64,000 nucleotides of DNA from Gloeopeniophorella convolvens. Lineage: Eukaryota > Basidiomycota > Agaricomycetes > Russulales. Made by a program: the position numbers and the translations under genes. The DNA is taken from contig WTXD01000008.1 in NCBI GenBank assembly GCA_022496205.1, positions 62,001 through 126,000 of the forward strand, written 5' to 3'. How positions within the stretch are numbered: position 1 is the first letter of the stretch; the number at the start of each line of letters is the position of its first letter. This document shows positions 24,225 through 35,932 of this stretch, piece by piece. The notes below the pieces were generated by a model, which worked only from the letters and a program-made list of their open reading frames with translations, made no database searches and had not been told where the DNA came from.

Positions 24225-25399
24225 GACGGGCAGAGGAGAGGGGGAAGAGGCGAGAGGAGAGGCGTCCCAGGAGAGGGAGACGGAGGGAGGGAAGAGGAAG
24301 AGGGATGGAGAGCGTGTGTCTGTTTCTGGAAGCCGTAACCGTTGATACAATCCCAGGCCAGACCCTTTTTCACACCCCGACACACATCCCCAGCTGACTA
24401 AGCATCGCCTGCCTTTCTCCCTTTTTTCCACTCATTCTCCCGCCAGGGCCCCGGCGCTACATGGTCCGTTTGTCCTGCCCATCAATCAGAGCATCACACC
24501 CGCCTCGCCGTCCCCACTGTCCTCCTCTGTCCGCCTCTCCCTCTGTTCCACCAGCCTCGTCTTCGAACCTACACGTATACTACTGCTTCGTCTTGAATCC
24601 AGTCATTCATTCAGCGCAATGAGCTTCTCCCACCTGATGAATGTATATATGTATATGCTTTCATCCATCTCTGACTCGTCTCACCTCGGAGTGGACCTGA
24701 GTGGACCCGGCCGTAGTCTCTCGAGGCCATCAGAGCAACTGCACCGCAAGCCTGTCCGCAGCTTCAAGCGTTGCCGTCGCCATCTTGCACCGCAATATGC
24801 TGCAACCTCTGAGTCGCATCATGACTCTAAGTTACTGTAGTGCGACATTAGCGTGGACCGTCTGTACGTCCTGCTGCCGCTGGTGTGTTGGATGCATACG
24901 ATCTGGGTGCGACCACGAACACATAAAGCTCGCAACATCCTGGACGATCTCGAAGCGGCCCTGCACTGATCGCCTCCGATCATGTTGGAGATAGTAAGCA
25001 CAGTGCCAATTTATGATGCCTTGTACGGAACCACAGTTCGACCGCTTTGCTAGAGCTAACCCAATTGTTCACACCTAGCTGAAGACCGAGAGAGGCCGGC
25101 ATCGCGGGCAAGCAATCCAGAGAATGTTCTGGTCCGTCTGGGCCGCCATCGCTGATGCAGATGCCGCAGACATTGGGTCCCACTAGGCATGCTTATAGGA
25201 GCCGAACAGACTCGGCCGATGACAGCGTCGAGCAAGAGATGGATAGAGTAAAGCTGTGTGCATCGGAATCGGAATGAATGGAAAGATGGTTGTTGACAGG
25301 GTCGGTGTGGGCTGAGAATTCAATATTGAAAGTCCGCTTAGGGTGGCGAGTCAGTGACAGGGGACTCGCACTCTCGACTGTCCCACCTCGCCGAGACCC
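24225..25399. other. Divergent intergenic region between CDC24 and RAP1-like gene
   Basis: About 1.2 kb. Next to CDC24 (24230-24600) the minus-strand leader is strongly pyrimidine-rich, typical of a fungal promoter/5' UTR. An AT-rich word ATGTATATATGTATATG lies at 24640-24656. Short frames in 24600-25200 on both strands lack conserved motifs. Both promoters are presumably here. Confidence 0.45.
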
Positions 25400-27971
25400 A
25401 TGGCACCTGCCCATGCTACTCATGCGCGCGTCCAGCAGCAGCAGCAACAGCAGCAGCAGGACCAGCCCACCAATGCAGACGTTCCCGACCATGGCCTCTT
25501 TCTCGAGCCCATGATGGGCACTCCCCTGGCCTTGTATGTTCATAAGGATGTCCCAGACCATGATCTTGTCGTTGACCTCATCTCGGTATGTTGATTTGCT
25601 GCTCACCGTCTGTTTGTCCGATTTCCGCCTCGCGTGCACGCATATACATGCCTTCTAGGAAGTGTCTTTCTTCCTCTATCTACTAACGCGTGTGACATTC
25701 GTGATCCATCGTTCTCATCCTTCTTCGCAATCAGAAAAACGGTGGCACCGTCGCAAACTCGTACAGCGGGGTCAACTACATCCTGGGTGCGCACAGAAAC
25801 TGTCGTCCAAGACTGCCAACCTTACGTACCCTTGTATACTACAGTGAACCCCCATGCGGAGTCTGGGCAGAATCTGTACCGTCAGTACGCTGCCAAAAAG
25901 GGCAAAGTCGTTCTCGATGCGCGATGGGTGCACGAATGTGTCAAAGCAGGCGCGCTCCAGACCTTCGTGACTAACTTTGCCGGCTGCAAGGTCACCGGCA
26001 CGGAGCAGTGAGTCTTGACGTCTCGTCGTTCGCGGCGGTACTGAGTGTTGGTGCAGAGTACGCGTTCCGCCTCCGCCGCCAGCCCCCGCTCCTCCAGCAC
26101 AAGCCCCGGCTCCGATTCTGCAACCCAGCATCATGTCACAGGCCGGTCCGTCGAGGCAGCAACCTCCGGCACCGCCCCCTGTTCCTCAAGTTGTTCCAAA
26201 TCCCGAAGCATTTCAGGCACAGCTACCGCCCTCGATGCAGGCAGTGGAACCCGCGGGTCCACCTTTCCCGTACCAGGCGTACCAACCGCAGCTTCAACCT
26301 CCCCCTCGTGCAATGCATCCGCCGCCGCCAGTGCCTCCAGCTGCGCCCCCTCAAACTTGGCAGGCTCCAAACAGCATCGCACCTGAGCAGACTCAAGCCC
26401 ACATGCCGCAGCAGATTATTCAACCGCGTGGCCCATACCGTGAGGACGCATGGGACCCAGCCTACCAGCAACCAGGGCCTCCCCCGGGGCCAATGGTTCA
26501 CGGCGCGCCGCCTGGCTATGACTACCAAGAGCAAACCTGGAACTCGGACCAGTATTTCGCGCAAGGGGTATGATCTTTACTCGTTCAACTTACATGCTTT
26601 GACTCAATGCGCGCAGTATGACCCATCGTCTTACTCTCAGCCGTATATGCCTGAGGAGGGACCATCGAACGAACCAACCCCACCACCCGCAGAAGCCACG
26701 GATGCACCTCGGGGCCGCAAACGTACTCGGACTCAGGTCAGCAGCAATGGCTATTCTCACCCCCTCTGCGCTGATTGTGGTATGTAGCCTACCCCCGCTC
26801 CCCCTGCTACAGCACTGGTCAATAGGCGCGACCCCACTGCACGCTCACCCACTCCGCCGGCACGCGTCGTCAAGAGTACATATGGTGGTAATTTGTTTAC
26901 CTGCGAAGACATCGAATATCTCAAGAAGTACATCGATTATTGCGTGGCGCAAGGTCTCGTCCTCAGCCTGAGAGAAATCTGCGAACGCGTTGCCGTCAAG
27001 GTGTGTTACCTGCTTGTTGCACTCGGTTCGCAGCTAAAATATATCCATATAGGCCCCTCATCATACGTATGTTTGGCCTTTCCCAAATGGAGAGTCACTA
27101 ATTTACACACAGCTTTTATTCATGGCGTCGGTACTGCAACAAGCATCAGATACGACTAGGTGGCTACTCGATGGCCAACAACGGCGATGAAGTTGACGGC
27201 GACGGTGAAGAGGGGGGTCTCACAATCCAGGCTAACACTGCTGTGCCGGGCTCCGGCGGCATCGTTCACATCAGGGAGCGCGTACGCGACGAGCTTGCAA
27301 ACGGGAACCGGTCGCGCTCCCCAACACCGCCCCGGGCACTATTCAGGAGCACAACAGGCAAGGGCGTTGCGTTTACAGAAGAGGACATCTCGTTCTTGAT
27401 CAAGCTATTGGATTACAAGAAGAAGTGGGCAAGCATGGCTTCGGTTTTGACTACGGACTGAGTGCTTCTATGCAGGTCTCAAGGCAAGCTTGACATGGTC
27501 GCTTTCTGGAAAGAGATCGCTCAGAAGGTGAGTATTTCCTAATTTCGTGAGTCACGTCCGATACAAATGCGTCTGTAGGCACCACACCACTCGCGAGCTT
27601 CGTGGATGAAGTTCTATCGCAGACACAAGCACGAGCTTAACCATACCGAGAACGACGATCCTCTTCCACAGGCGCCGGAAAAAAAGATGCGTTATAGCCG
27701 TGCAGACGATGTGTTACTAGCAAAATACTTCTTCAACAAGCCCGACGGTACATCGGACAAAATCTTCCAAGCATTCGGTCGCTTGGTTCGTACAGTTGTC
27801 AATATCACCTACCTTTCAGAAATCGCTGAATGACTCCCTCTAGCATCCACACCACCCGTGGAAGGGGTGGCAGGAGCACCACCGCATCCACAAGCAGAAA
27901 ATCGACCATCTCATTCAGCGACTCAGCGAAGGCCACTACATCGATGAGCTAGACCCGGCCACTGAATCATG
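25400..27971 (+). CDS. RAP1-like telomere protein: BRCT domain plus three Myb-like repeats
   Basis: Start ATG 25400; exon 1 to 25585 encodes a polyQ run and the BRCT start (TPLALYVHKDVPDHDLVVDL). The BRCT continues KNGGTVANSYSGVNYIL and VVLDARWVHECVKAGALQTF. After a long Pro/Gln-rich linker come three Myb-like units. The first runs LFTCEDIEYLKKYIDYCVA to APHHTFYSWRRYCNKHQIRL. The second runs AFTEEDISFLIKLLDYKK to APHHSRASWMKFYRRHKHEL. The third runs MRYSRADDVLLAKYFF to HPHHPWKGWQEHHRIHKQK. All share a PHH-x(3-4)-W core. BRCT followed by Myb repeats is the architecture of Rap1, the shelterin subunit that protects telomeres and in budding yeast binds telomeric DNA. About nine introns; TGA 27969-27971. 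No obvious C-terminal RCT domain follows; the protein ends soon after repeat 3. Confidence 0.8.
25433..25459 (+). repeat. CAG/CAA trinucleotide run encoding polyglutamine
   Basis: Nine glutamine codons in a row (CAG with one CAA) near the N-terminus of the RAP1-like protein. Such tracts vary in length between strains. Confidence 0.85.
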
Positions 27972-29820
27972 AACATATTTCTCTATTTACACTTCTCGCG
28001 GGACCACACGTACACGAGTCATGGGCCACACGCTGTATCGTTAGCACATATATATGGACACAGATGCACACACACACACACGATTGATTATACGACCTTC
28101 GCTACGAGTTTACAGGGTTTAGGTAGCATAAGTTTTGCGTACATGGGCAGTTTCCAGAATGAGCTTGTAGGAACATGTGGTTCGTACTAGGTTGCAGGCT
28201 GTTGCAGGAACGTCGCCCTTCCGGGTTACGAGGGTCAGGATGCCCACCGCGAGAGTCAATAACGCCGTTGGCTACACCCGGTGTACTCTGTTATGCCTAT
28301 CTAAAAAGTCACCGGCTCCCAGTCCTGTCGAACGAACAGGCTGTGAAGATCGGTGCGGAGCTACCTCTGTGGGGCAACTGTCCTGTTACATGTATGATCA
28401 ATGGCAATTTCGATTATAATAGATCACGGTACATGGGCCCGAGTCCCATGGCCAGCCTGCGATGTAGATCTACGCACCCTGAGCACATGTGCATACAGAC
28501 CTCCAGAACAAAGCCAACAACTCGGGTCGGATCATCCTGCACAAGTACGCCATGTCACGCGAGGGGAAAGAGCGCATTCAGACAATAATACGCTCGGTAC
28601 GGAACCAGTAACTCTGTCAACAAGCACTATATGATATACATAGTACGTGACTGCTATGCACGTGTCGACGCACGATCGCACGCGGACAAGACAAGACGTT
28701 CCGTAGAAATTCCGTAGTGCCCCAGCTGAATCCCAAATAATTCCTTTTGTTCCTGCGGTCTGTCGTGCACCGCATCCGCCAGCAGGCAGTTATACGAATC
28801 GAGCGAGGGTGGACCTGGATGGACGGACCTTGGATGGACTTTGGAGGTCCCGCCGTGCTTCCGCGCGATCGTCAGACTATTCTATTTCGGGCGAGCCCGC
28901 AAAGTTCAACACAACCAGTCGGCACTCCGCATTCCATTCGCGTGCGCAGGCTATTTCCCCGCACTTTCCGATGGAGGCGCGCGCGCTGGCGGCACTTGGC
29001 GGCGCGGCGTGTTGCGGCAAAGTTGATCAGCGTACGAGTACATGCCAAAGCGGGTATATCGATATCAGAGTACTGTTGGCAGGCGCATCAGAGTGACACC
29101 GACAGTCGATTGGGTGCCGTTACTGTAATAGCCTGCACACCATCACGCCAGGGCAGCACCGCGCTCCACCTGGAGCTGTTGCCAACAGCTGTGCAGTGGT
29201 TGCATTGTGTGTGCCTGTGGAAAGCTCGGGGCGTCGGGGCGACGGGCTGGTCTTACCCATGTGAGCCTGCCATGCCACAGTTTCGCGGGGGAAGCTGCTT
29301 GCCATTCTGTCGTAGTATACACAATATGTATACATATACGGATGCAGTGATCCCTACCCGCCTGCCATCTCACGAAACTTTGCAAATGAAATGCTTTCAA
29401 CACCTTTCTTTATGTACCCAAGGAGTTTTGTCAATCGGTAGTTCAAGACGGTGACGTTGTCCAGAGCGGTTGCCGAAACTTATGCCCGAATTGCGAGGAA
29501 GCGCCTGGAAGCGCCTACGATCGAAATCGCGTTCTCGCGTTCTTTTCTATACAATTACGTCATTTAGCTTCCACTCGGCCACTGGCAGTGAGCTTTGCTT
29601 TGAAGCCCGTAGGCTGTTGGACGGACGACTGTCCTTCCCGAGTTCGATGCGCCGTGTCGATACTGAGCCGGCGGAGTCTGACCCATGCATAAGTATGCAT
29701 AAGGACGCACTATGAATCTCGCGACTCTGAATGGTATAGGGTATATATCTCAACTTCACTAATGCTTACACCTATCATACAAGCTTCACAGTACCAATCA
29801 TGCATCGTACATCCACATAA
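27972..29820. other. Long intergenic region without a recognisable gene
   Basis: About 1.85 kb between the RAP1-like stop and the F-box gene stop. Several open frames exist (the longest about 235 codons at 28747-29454), but they have no conserved motif, no plausible intron pattern and odd composition. It includes a CA dinucleotide repeat and a short inverted repeat (TGCAT-A-AGTATGCA near 29690). It may hold an RNA gene or decayed sequence, but I cannot support either. Confidence 0.5.
28067..28081. repeat. (CA)n microsatellite
   Basis: About 7.5 CA units in the RAP1-like 3' flank. Simple sequence, no coding role. Confidence 0.85.
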
Positions 29821-31144
29821 CTACGCACCGACCGCGACGACAGACGGGCCCCCAAGCTCCACCTGCAAGCCCTTCATTTCCTCGTCGAGCCTGCGCTCCC
29901 GGCCCTGCAGTACCCACTGCCCCTCGCCGAGCGTCGGCTCGCGCTTGTGTAGCTCCGCCCCACGGCCCGCGAGCGCATGTTCGCGCTTGGCGAGCAGCTC
30001 CGCGAGGTCGCGCAGGGTGACCCAGCCGTGGCGCCGGTTGTGCACGTACGTCGCGCCGGGGAGCACAACGCGCTCAAGTGATGTACACGAGGCCGCGAGT
30101 GCATGCGGGCTCGCAGCAGTATGCAGCGCGTCTTGCCGGTTTTTCGAGAAGAGCATGAGCGACTTGAGGGCCGGAAATTGCGAGAGAATCGGCGGAAGGC
30201 CCGCTAGCAGGTCCTATGAGCACAACGCGGCGGGTCAGCGTGAGGCGCGAGAAAGCGGGGGGTGCGAATACGCACGTCAGTGATTGAGCCGCTCACGGCA
30301 TGCAGGGCAAGCCGCGTGATCGAGCCTAGGCCGGATGGAATGGCCTCCAACGCAGAGAGGACCGTCTCTGGGGACTCGGAGAGGTGAGAGATGATCTTCA
30401 GCGAGTCCAGGGGCCCCTTGGAAAACGAGATGATGCGGATCGTGGTTTGCAGCACCTCGCGGTTGAGTGACCACGGGTGCACCAAGCACAGCTCGACTTC
30501 TCGTACGGCTCTTGTGGGCACAACACAGGCAAGGGTCAGCGGTGCCGCCGAAACACGTCGTAGCGAGGGTAGAGCGTCCGCAGAGAGAGCGGTTCCGCTG
30601 ATGAAGTTGCCGCAGAAGATGGCAGCGCGCAGGCTGCTCTGTTCTGACAGCCAGCTGGCGAAGGTCTCGTCAAAATCACATGATGTAGTGAGCTTGGTCA
30701 GCCTAAAGGGTGCGCCGAGGAGGACGTGCGAAGATGCGCCGTTGAGCATGAAGGTGAGGTCGGTAAGACGGTGCATATTACGGAGAGCGTGCTGGAGAAG
30801 CTCATAGAATGATGGCAGAAGCTGATCCCGGCCGACTTCTGAGAAGCTCGCGTCGCCGACTTCACAGGACCGCACATGCACCGCGAGATGTGGATTGGAG
30901 TTCAGCGTCTGCAGAAGGCGTGTGGTGCGGGATAAGGACAAGGAGGGGATATGGCGATAGAGCAACCGCGTCGCTATCCCCTGGAATGTCCGGCAAACTA
31001 GACTGAGTCTAGCAAGTGTTGGGATGGCGGCATACGAGAAGACCTCGTCAAGGATTTCCACGGGAAATTGCAGCTCTACGCGCCTCGCGTGGTGAGCACA
31101 TGCGCGTTCAACATTGAACGATGCGTAAACGTACCTGGTCGCAT
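29821..31144 (-). CDS. F-box protein with leucine-rich-like C-terminus
   Basis: The coding start is best read as a 10-base first exon (31144-31135, ATGCGACCAG) spliced to 31075, which joins in frame to give MRPELQFPVEILDEVFSY. This is followed by the F-box core AAIPTLARLSLVCRTFQGIA and TRLLYRHIPSLSLS. The rest has the irregular Leu-rich pattern of Agaricomycete F-box proteins (for example LRNMHRLTDLTFML, GLGSITRLALHAVSG). A second intron near 30285-30217 precedes the last exon (DLLAGLPPILSQFPALKSLM), which ends at 29821. F-box proteins bind Skp1 and bring substrates to SCF ubiquitin ligases; no substrate can be inferred. The start could instead be at 31190 without splicing, but then an F-box-free leader is added. 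Confidence 0.75.
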
Positions 31145-31768
31145 TGTCAATTCGACGCGGGGGTTGGTTGCGGAGAGCTGGGCACGACATTGGTCAGTTC
31201 AGTCGCTAGGAGTGCTTATCGGAGCACAATGCGTACATGTTCGCGGGACGACCTCGGTAGGTCATCGTGATCTGGGTTCTGGAACTGCCCAGGACGGACG
31301 ATATCTGGCGTTAAATTGTGCACAGCGTCGAGACGTTGTCTCGTTGAGTCCGGACGCCAAGGAGAGGATTGAATAGACTTGATGACGTCGGCGCCTGATG
31401 GGATATACGGGATATCACGCGAGCGGATGAAGTGGCATGGTGTCGGGCACGGAGAGGGTGAGGCGCAGACCATGGCTTGTGAGATGTCGGGGAGGAGTTG
31501 CGGGTGCTGCTGGGTATGCGGAGAAGAGGTATGTCCGCAGGGGTAGATATAGCTGGGCTGTCGCGGGCGCATGATGTGCCCAAATTCCGGGAGTGCCGTG
31601 GGTGCCCCCCAATCGGGACGCGTCTAGGTCACGTGATCGCTCCGATCGCCTAAGCACTTATGAGTCCCGCCAATACACTCCTCTCCTTCGCTTTCGCTTG
31701 TTGACGCTTTTCCTCGGTCCCCGACGGACAATCTAGTGGCATACAATCGCATACCCAATTGCAAATCC
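31145..31768. other. Divergent intergenic region between F-box and PhyH genes
   Basis: About 620 bp containing both promoters. Minus-strand open frames at 31216-31657 overlap one another in three phases and lack motifs. They could be 5' UTR of the F-box gene. The stretch before ATG 31769 is pyrimidine-rich (CTCCTCTCCTTCGCTTTCGCTTG near 31680). Confidence 0.4.
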
Positions 31769-33258
31769 ATGGCTGGACGCACTCTCCAGGTTCTCACCCA
31801 GGATCAGATTGACTCTGTGTGTCTATCAGTGCATGAGTGCATCGAGCACTGCCGCTCATAACATCTGTCCTTTCCCAGTTCTACAGGAACGGGTATGTGG
31901 TCGCACAGTTCCGCTTCTTCGATCCCGGAGCTCACATCTGAGCGCCATCCCCAACGTACCCGTGACAGCTATCTCGTTATTCCCGGGTTTCTAGCCCCAG
32001 ATGAAACAGGCGCACTCTTGGCCCGCTCAAAGCAGCTGCTTGACGAGTTCAGCTTACTGGACCATCCACTTGTATGATTATCCCATCATCAAATCAACGT
32101 TACGCCATTTCCCATCAGGGTTGACACTTTCTATTTCCGTAGACCAAGTTCTCCACCGGCGACAGCAACCATGTCGGCGATGACTATTTCCTCTCCTCTG
32201 GCGACAAAATCCGCTATTTTCTTGAGGAAGACGCTATCGATAAGCAGGGAAACTTGACACGTGAGAAGCAGAAGGCCGTCAACAAGATTGGTCATGGTCT
32301 GTCATACCCGTATTGCGCAGTTACTCGCTCAGGCTGACGCTTCCCAGCACTGCATGAATTGGAGCCTGCCTTTCGACGGGTAACATTAGAGAATGAGAAG
32401 CTCCGTAGTCTCGTGCGGGACTTGCGCTTCCATCATGACCCTGTGGGTATGTAGGCTACAATTTCACTCATCCTAATTCGCGGGTGCTTACGATTATCCT
32501 CCGACGCCAACGGAATTGCCGCCACACCCCAGCCTTGCAGTCCATGGTCATCTTTAAGCAGCCCCAAATTGGCGGAGAAGGTAGCGTCCTCGAGCTTTTG
32601 CGTCCGCTGCCGTGGCTCATGTGGCTTCCCCAGTTCCTGAGCATAACGACTCGTGAGCCCCCAATGTGCGGAGCCCTGCTCACAGACTCATATGAGTGGC
32701 TTGTTCCGACCGCAGAACCTTCCTTGTACGCAATGCGTGGTTCTTGTTCTGATGCATGCAAACTGACGGGTTTCAAGTACACTTCTCCACCCAGCGCGTT
32801 GGGGTTCTGGATCGCATTAGAGCGGTGCACTCCAGAAAACGGAGCTCTATCCTTTCTACCGGGGTCGCACCTGACCGCGCCAATAACGAAGCGATTTGTT
32901 CGCCTCCCCACCGGTGGCACAGGTTTTGAACAGCTGCTCGACCCCACTGATCCGCCGAACCCCACAGGGGCGTACATACTCGAGGAATGCAATCCTGGTA
33001 CGCAGACCTGATGCGCCACGCAGCCGCCGGAACACTCATCAACCCCACACCGCCACAGGCGACCTAGTCCTTATCCACGGCTCTGTGTTGCACAAATCCG
33101 AGCGCAACACCAGCCCAAAGACCCGTTTCGCGTACACCTTCCACATGATCGAATCCCCGCCACATGCTACGTACGACGAGAAGAACTGGCTCCAGCCCAC
33201 GGAGGCTATGCCCTTCTCGCGCATCTTGAACACGCCTAATTCAACTGTGCTCGCGTAG
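31769..33258 (+). CDS. Phytanoyl-CoA dioxygenase family (PHYHD1-like) Fe(II)/2-oxoglutarate oxygenase
   Basis: Starts MAGRTLQVLTQDQIDSFYRN. Splicing gives FYRNGYLVIPGFLAPDETGA, DDYFLSSGDKIRYFLEED and AVNKIGHALHELEPAFRRVT. The iron-binding H-x-D appears as VPEHNDSTFLYTSPPSALGF after joining four small exons (about 32518-32785). Then come WIALERCTPENGALSFLPGS, the distal histidine region GDLVLIHGSVLHKSERNTS and the 2-oxoglutarate arginine region KTRFAYTFHMIE. TAG 33256-33258. This is the complete PhyH fold with all expected ligands. The KIGHALHE and GDKIRYFLE motifs match the PHYHD1 branch rather than peroxisomal phytanoyl-CoA hydroxylase, and no PTS2 signal is evident. About nine introns. Substrate unknown. 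Confidence 0.88.
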
Positions 33259-33445
33259 GGGCGTGGCCACCCGTTTACATAAAGGAAGGAAAGATGAGAA
33301 GTTTATACTTAATTATCGAAGCAGTCAAATTTGCATAGCTCCGTCAGACTCTGTTGTGTGTAACTTACTACATATTACATGCATCCGCGAATTCAATCTC
33401 GCCTAAATGTCCCTTCGTCACCAAGGTCTAGGCGTTGTTTTTAGT

Positions 33446-35546
33446 TCACTCTGCGTCATCCACCTCGACTTTCGCAGCGCCGAGCACGACGTCCGGTGTC
33501 AGCACCGCGAGCTCGTCGATCAGTGCCGGCAAGAACGTCCCCGGGCCGCGCACCTCCTCCCTGCTTGCGGCGCGCTCGGCCGCGATGGTCAACGCGAGCG
33601 TCCCCGCTGCCGTAGCGAGCAGCATATCTCCCTTCGCCAGCACGCCCTCGGTGGGTCCCGCGGCGGCGATAGAGGCAGCGCCGCAGAAGGTGGCGATCGC
33701 GGTGCCAAGCACGCACCCCGCACCGGTGATCTGGCCCAGGAGCGCGTGCCCGTTCGACAGGCGGATGACAGTGCTGCCGTCAGACAGGTAATCCGTCGGC
33801 CCCGAGAGCAGCACGATGCAGCCTGTGTGAAGCTCAGCGAACGCAACGCGCCACCGCGCTGTGAGTGCGGGAAAGGGACGCACGGTGCTGGCGGGCCAGC
33901 GCGCGGACGACGGCGGGGGCGTCTGCGAAACCGCCGACGCTATCTACGCCTTGAGCCTGGACCTGAGACGGAGGGCGATCTCAGATGGCGGATGGTCTGC
34001 CCACAGTCTTGCGAGAACTCACCTCCCTAGAGTCCGCGAGCGCTCCGATCTCTGCCGCATTGCCCTTGATAACCGTTGGCTGCCACACGTCCAGCAGCCC
34101 TGCAGCCCCCGACGTCAGCCACCAACGGCGGCGGCGGAGCAGCGCGACACGCAGGCTCACTGGCAGCAGTCGTGCGCCGGAACGCGGTGGCGCCCACGCC
34201 GACGGGGTCGAACACGACAGGCTTCGCGTTCAGGTTCGCGTGGCGGCCCGCCGCGAGCATCCCGTCGAGCGCGCCGACGGTTCCGAAGTTGACGAGCAGG
34301 CCGCCCGGCACACGCGCGAGATCGGCCTGCTCCGCCTCGGCCTCGGCCATGATGGGGGAGCCGCCCAGCGCGAGCGTGACGTTGGCGGACTGCGTCTTCA
34401 CCACCATGTTTGTGATCTGCGAGGGACGTTCGCACCGTCAGTCGGGGTTCGGGCGGTAGGCTGGCATCCAAGAGGGCGGCGCACCTGGTGCACCAGCGGC
34501 CGCACGCGGCGGACGGTATCGACCAGTGCCGCGGCCGCAGCTACCACGCTGTCTCGCGTGTATGCGACCTTCGGCTGGCTCGGCCACGACACGAAGGCCG
34601 CGGGGCGGCCGCGGGGTGCGGTGATCGCCCAGGCGCGGAACCCGTGCGCGAGGCGGTGCGCGGCTGCGAAAGGCTCAGGGGACGCGACGATGGCCGACAC
34701 GATCGCGACGCCATCGAGCGTGTGCCCCGTCGGCGATGCGCAGCCGTGCAGCGTGCGGAGCAGGTTCGTCGAATGGATGCCGCCTGCGGGACAGGGCGTG
34801 CGTCAGTATCCGGCCGGGGCGCGGGGAAGAGAGGTAGCAGCACCGATCGCGACGGATTTGACGCCCGTGCCCTCGAGCACGCTCAGTATTGCGCGTGCAC
34901 CCGCGATGCCGCACATGCGCCTCGGCGCAGTGACGTCCTTCGTGTTCGTCGGGTACACCGCGCCGAGGCCGACGTAGTCCGCGCCGTCCTGCACCGCCTG
35001 GCGCGCGTGCTCGGGTGTCGCGCACGAGATGCCGATGATTGCGTTGGGCGGGAGGAGCGTGCGCGCGACGGCGAAGGGCATGTCGGTCTGCCCGAGATGC
35101 ACCCCCGCTGCGCCGGACGCGAGCGCGATGTCGATGCGGTCGTTGATGAAGACAGGCACGCTGTACTTCTTGCATAGCGCGATGGTATCCTTGGCTGTTT
35201 CTAGGAACTGCAAGGAGCCCTGGTGAGAGCGCCTAGCGCGCGAGCGCCTTCAACGAGTGAATGGCGCACCTCGGCGGTGTCTGCATTCTTCTCGCGGACC
35301 TGGACGACAGTCACGCCACCCTGGAGAGCCTATGTACGTCGCGATCGCGGTCAGAGTACCTCCGTCTGAGCGTCGTAGTACTAACCTCTTCGAGAGATGC
35401 AAGATATGTCTAGGCGCGGAAACATGATCCACGGACTGTCTTCAGGAGGAAGCAGTGACAGATCGCACCTTCCCTGGTGGCAAGAGATCTCTCCCTGTCA
35501 CGAGATAGAGAGAATAATCTATTGGTGGTTTCTTCTCGCCCGACAT
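33446..35546 (-). CDS. THI6: Bifunctional thiamine-phosphate synthase / hydroxyethylthiazole kinase
   Basis: N-terminal ThiE domain: MSGEKKPPIDYSLYLVTGRD (ATG 35546), LLPPGKTYLASLEE, GGVTVVQVREKNADTAEFLE, VFINDRIDIALASGAAGVHL, GQTDMPFAVARTLLPPNAII, YVGLGAVYPTNTKD and SVAIGGIHSTN. C-terminal ThiM domain: SPIMAEAEAEQADLAR, LLVNFGTVGALDGMLAAGRH, AKPVVFDPVGVGATAFR, then GQITGAGCVLGTAIATFCGA, with the conserved Cys of the GCxLG motif. It phosphorylates hydroxyethylthiazole and couples it to HMP-pyrophosphate to make thiamine monophosphate. The ThiE-ThiM fusion is the normal fungal form. Three small 5' exons precede the main body, and about seven introns are present. Ends TGA at 33446. No TPP aptamer signature is seen in the 150 bases upstream. 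Confidence 0.92.
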
Positions 35547-35932
35547 CTTCGGTCGCAGTGTGAATAGGTGCGAACTGATTGCGATTGCCACTGCATCATA
35601 TCCTCGCGCCGGTCCTCAACCGGACCGCATCGGAAAGGCGGGGCCGCGACGAGCGCTCAAAGCTGGCTATCTCGCTCACTCCAACTTCACGCGTACTTAG
35701 GACAACAAATCTTCAATGAGAAACCCCAATGATAGCAAAATGGTCATGGTATCTCATTAAGCCGTGCAAAGCAGGCAGGGCGTAACTTCTGTACAAAAAA
35801 ATACACTACTTTCCGACAGGCATTCAAGTGTCCAGGGGCGAAGAATAGCACAAGGAGACGTCAACGAATACATACATATATGTAACAATCAAGAACCTTC
35901 TTTACTCATTCACGAAGTATCTGTCCAAGAAT
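35547..35932. promoter_or_regulatory. THI6 upstream region with a perfect short hairpin
   Basis: 386 bp between the THI6 start and the stop of the PalI-like gene. It contains a perfect 6-bp inverted repeat (CGGTCC at 35610-35615 and GGACCG at 35622-35627, loop of 6), about 65-80 bases before the THI6 start codon, in the likely leader or core promoter. The rest is AT-richer and is probably the THI6 distal promoter plus the PalI-like 3' UTR. Confidence 0.35.

Noticed and set aside
24600..25190. Several 60-100-codon frames on both strands between CDC24 and the RAP1-like gene
   Set aside because: They overlap one another in different frames, lack motifs and lie in the divergent promoter region.
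28747..29454. 235-codon plus-strand frame in the empty region
   Set aside because: No recognisable domain, unusual Trp/Arg composition and no supporting promoter or intron pattern. Likely chance.
35547..35760. TPP riboswitch in the THI6 leader
   Set aside because: Looked for the conserved CTGAGA and ACC-TGATCTGGATAATGCC-like words on the minus strand; none present.
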